NCBI GenBank assembly: GCA_947424995.1
Contig: CANDYO010000111.1
Span: forward strand, 1 to 6,798
From: Rickettsiales bacterium
GTDB taxonomy: Bacteria; Pseudomonadota; Alphaproteobacteria; Rickettsiales; CANDYO01
Reading direction: 5' to 3'
Length of the DNA: 6,798 bases
Positions 6,099 through 6,798 of the stretch are shown piece by piece; the first letter of the stretch is position 1; each line of letters begins with the position of its first letter. The notes beneath the pieces were generated by a model. The model did no database searches, was not told the DNA's origin, and worked only from the letters and a program-made list of their open reading frames with translations. The position numbers were made by a program, and so were the translations under genes.

Positions 6099-6798
6099 AT
6101 GACAAATTTAGTAGTTAATGGTGGCGCCGAAACTGGAACCATGTCTGGTTGGAGTAGATCAGTTTGGAGCACTACTACAACCACTGTAAATAGTGGAACA
6201 TATGCATTTATTGGTCATGGAACTGGAGGTTCTACTGTTAGCTATAGCATGAACCAAACCATTCCTTTAATAGCTGGAGTAAGTTATCAAGTAACTTTTT
6301 CATACACTCAAACAGGCGGTACTACTAGCAAACTAAGATCATATATAGTTGATAGCTTTAATCTTGCTGATTTTACACTCTATTTTCAACAATCTGGGCC
6401 TAAGACTTGGACACAAGGTTCTTATAGTTTTGTAGCTACTAGCACCCTTGAATACATAAGATTTGATGGGTTTAATGCCGCAGGAGACACTAATTATATT
6501 GATGATATATCCGTAGTTAGCTTAGCACCCACTGCTACCCCTACCGCTGTACCAACTACTTCTACGCCGACTGCAATACCAACAGTGGTTCCGACTATTG
6601 TACCTAGTACTACGCCAACTGTAATGCCTAGCGCTACACCAAGTGCAATACCAACTGCAGTTCCGACTATTGTGCCTAGTGCAATACCAACGGCGGTTCC
6701 AACTATTGTTCCTAGTACTATACCAACGGCGATTCCAACTATTGTACCTAGTACTACGCCAACTGTAATGCCTAGCGCTACACCAAGCGCAATGCCAA
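6099..6798 (+). CDS. CBM-like domain protein with Pro/Thr tetrapeptide repeats (C-terminally cut by window)
   Basis: 233 residues are visible and the gene runs off the right edge. Residues 1-142 look like a beta-sandwich carbohydrate-binding-module-like domain (CBM4/9 or related jelly roll). It opens with NLVVNGGAETGTMSGW, a pattern frequent at the start of such domains, has alternating beta-strands (VSYSMNQTIPLIAGVSYQVTFSYT), and closes with NYIDDISVVSL (132-142). From residue 144 on there is only a Pro/Thr/Ser/Ala/Val/Ile tract in four-residue steps. An in-frame TAA at 6090-6092 forces the start to ATG 6099; an ATG at 6094 is out of frame and stops after two codons. The ribosome site is weak (AAGAG, 6085-6089). 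No signal peptide is seen. No Cys and only two Lys (78, 102) occur. A surface, secreted or host-contact role is likely from the architecture but unproven. Confidence 0.8.
   Translation, partial: MTNLVVNGGAETGTMSGWSRSVWSTTTTTVNSGTYAFIGHGTGGSTVSYSMNQTIPLIAGVSYQVTFSYTQTGGTTSKLRSYIVDSFNLADFTLYFQQSGPKTWTQGSYSFVATSTLEYIRFDGFNAAGDTNYIDDISVVSLAPTATPTAVPTTSTPTAIPTVVPTIVPSTTPTVMPSATPSAIPTAVPTIVPSAIPTAVPTIVPSTIPTAIPTIVPSTTPTVMPSATPSAMP
6528..6797 (+). repeat. Tetrapeptide (12-nt) Pro/Thr repeat tract
   Basis: Twenty-two successive units begin with PT or PS: PTAT, PTAV, PTTST (the only five-residue unit), PTAI, PTVV, PTIV, PSTT, PTVM, PSAT, PSAI and so on, to the window edge. A higher period of 36 nt (three units) is visible at 6651-6686, 6687-6722 and 6723-6758 (PTAV-PTIV-PSAI, PTAV-PTIV-PSTI, PTAI-PTIV-PSTT). 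Such tracts usually form extended, protease-tolerant linkers or stalks. Third-position differences between units show that the array is not brand new. Confidence 0.9.
6594..6787 (+). repeat. Exact 50-nt direct repeat, 144 nt apart
   Basis: Positions 6594-6643 and 6738-6787 are identical over 50 nt (starting ACTATTGTACCTAGTACTAC). Both encode TIV-PSTT-PTVM-PSAT-PS in the same frame. The offset of 144 nt equals twelve tetrapeptides. Identity at every third codon position, while other units differ, points to a recent segmental duplication or gene conversion within the array. Confidence 0.9.

Noticed and set aside
6528..6797. CRISPR-like array from the regular repeats near the right edge
   Set aside because: The repeats are 12-nt coding units without unique spacers and keep a single reading frame; they are protein repeats.

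Overview
The window is AT-rich, densely coding in its middle and looser at both ends, and looks like chromosomal DNA of an alphaproteobacterium, most plausibly from Rickettsiales or another host-associated lineage. This rests on three points: the low GC and Lys/Asn/Ile-rich coding; the dprA-topA pair, a linkage common in Alphaproteobacteria; and an S20 protein whose ending (NTAARKVSRLAKKVKAL) recalls Rickettsia-type S20. Genus-level placement is not possible from this sequence alone.

Layout. Positions 1-515 hold no convincing complete gene: a possible tail of an upstream ORF that coincides with a strong imperfect hairpin, then AT-rich spacer with one good promoter-like sequence. At 516-794 is a small unrecognised acidic protein without a single lysine, followed by a weak terminator-like hairpin and a perfect 11-bp inverted repeat. 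A promoter at about 1000-1027 starts a tight housekeeping run: rpsT (S20), dprA (GTG start, 17 nt later) and topA (12 nt later). These are probably co-transcribed and supply translation, ssDNA/recombination handling and supercoil relaxation.

After topA comes a P-loop nucleotide-kinase-like protein (4919-5461) with its own promoter-like sequence, a leader hairpin and an excellent Shine-Dalgarno. Next is a previously uncalled 56-residue basic protein (5527-5697) with an extended -10 promoter and a good ribosome site. A 401-nt AT-rich spacer (5698-6098) follows, containing a perfect 20-bp palindrome and a 15-nt direct repeat.

The window ends inside a gene (6099 to the edge) that changes the character of the region. 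It encodes a beta-rich, carbohydrate-binding-module-like domain of about 142 residues, then a low-complexity proline/threonine tract of tetrapeptides (PTIV, PSTT, PTAV and similar). The tract is built by nested DNA duplication, including an exact 50-nt repeat 144 nt apart. It looks like a surface, secreted or host-interaction protein, but no signal peptide is visible. This protein and the small orphan genes are the parts most worth following up. I do not see a demonstrable new multi-gene system.
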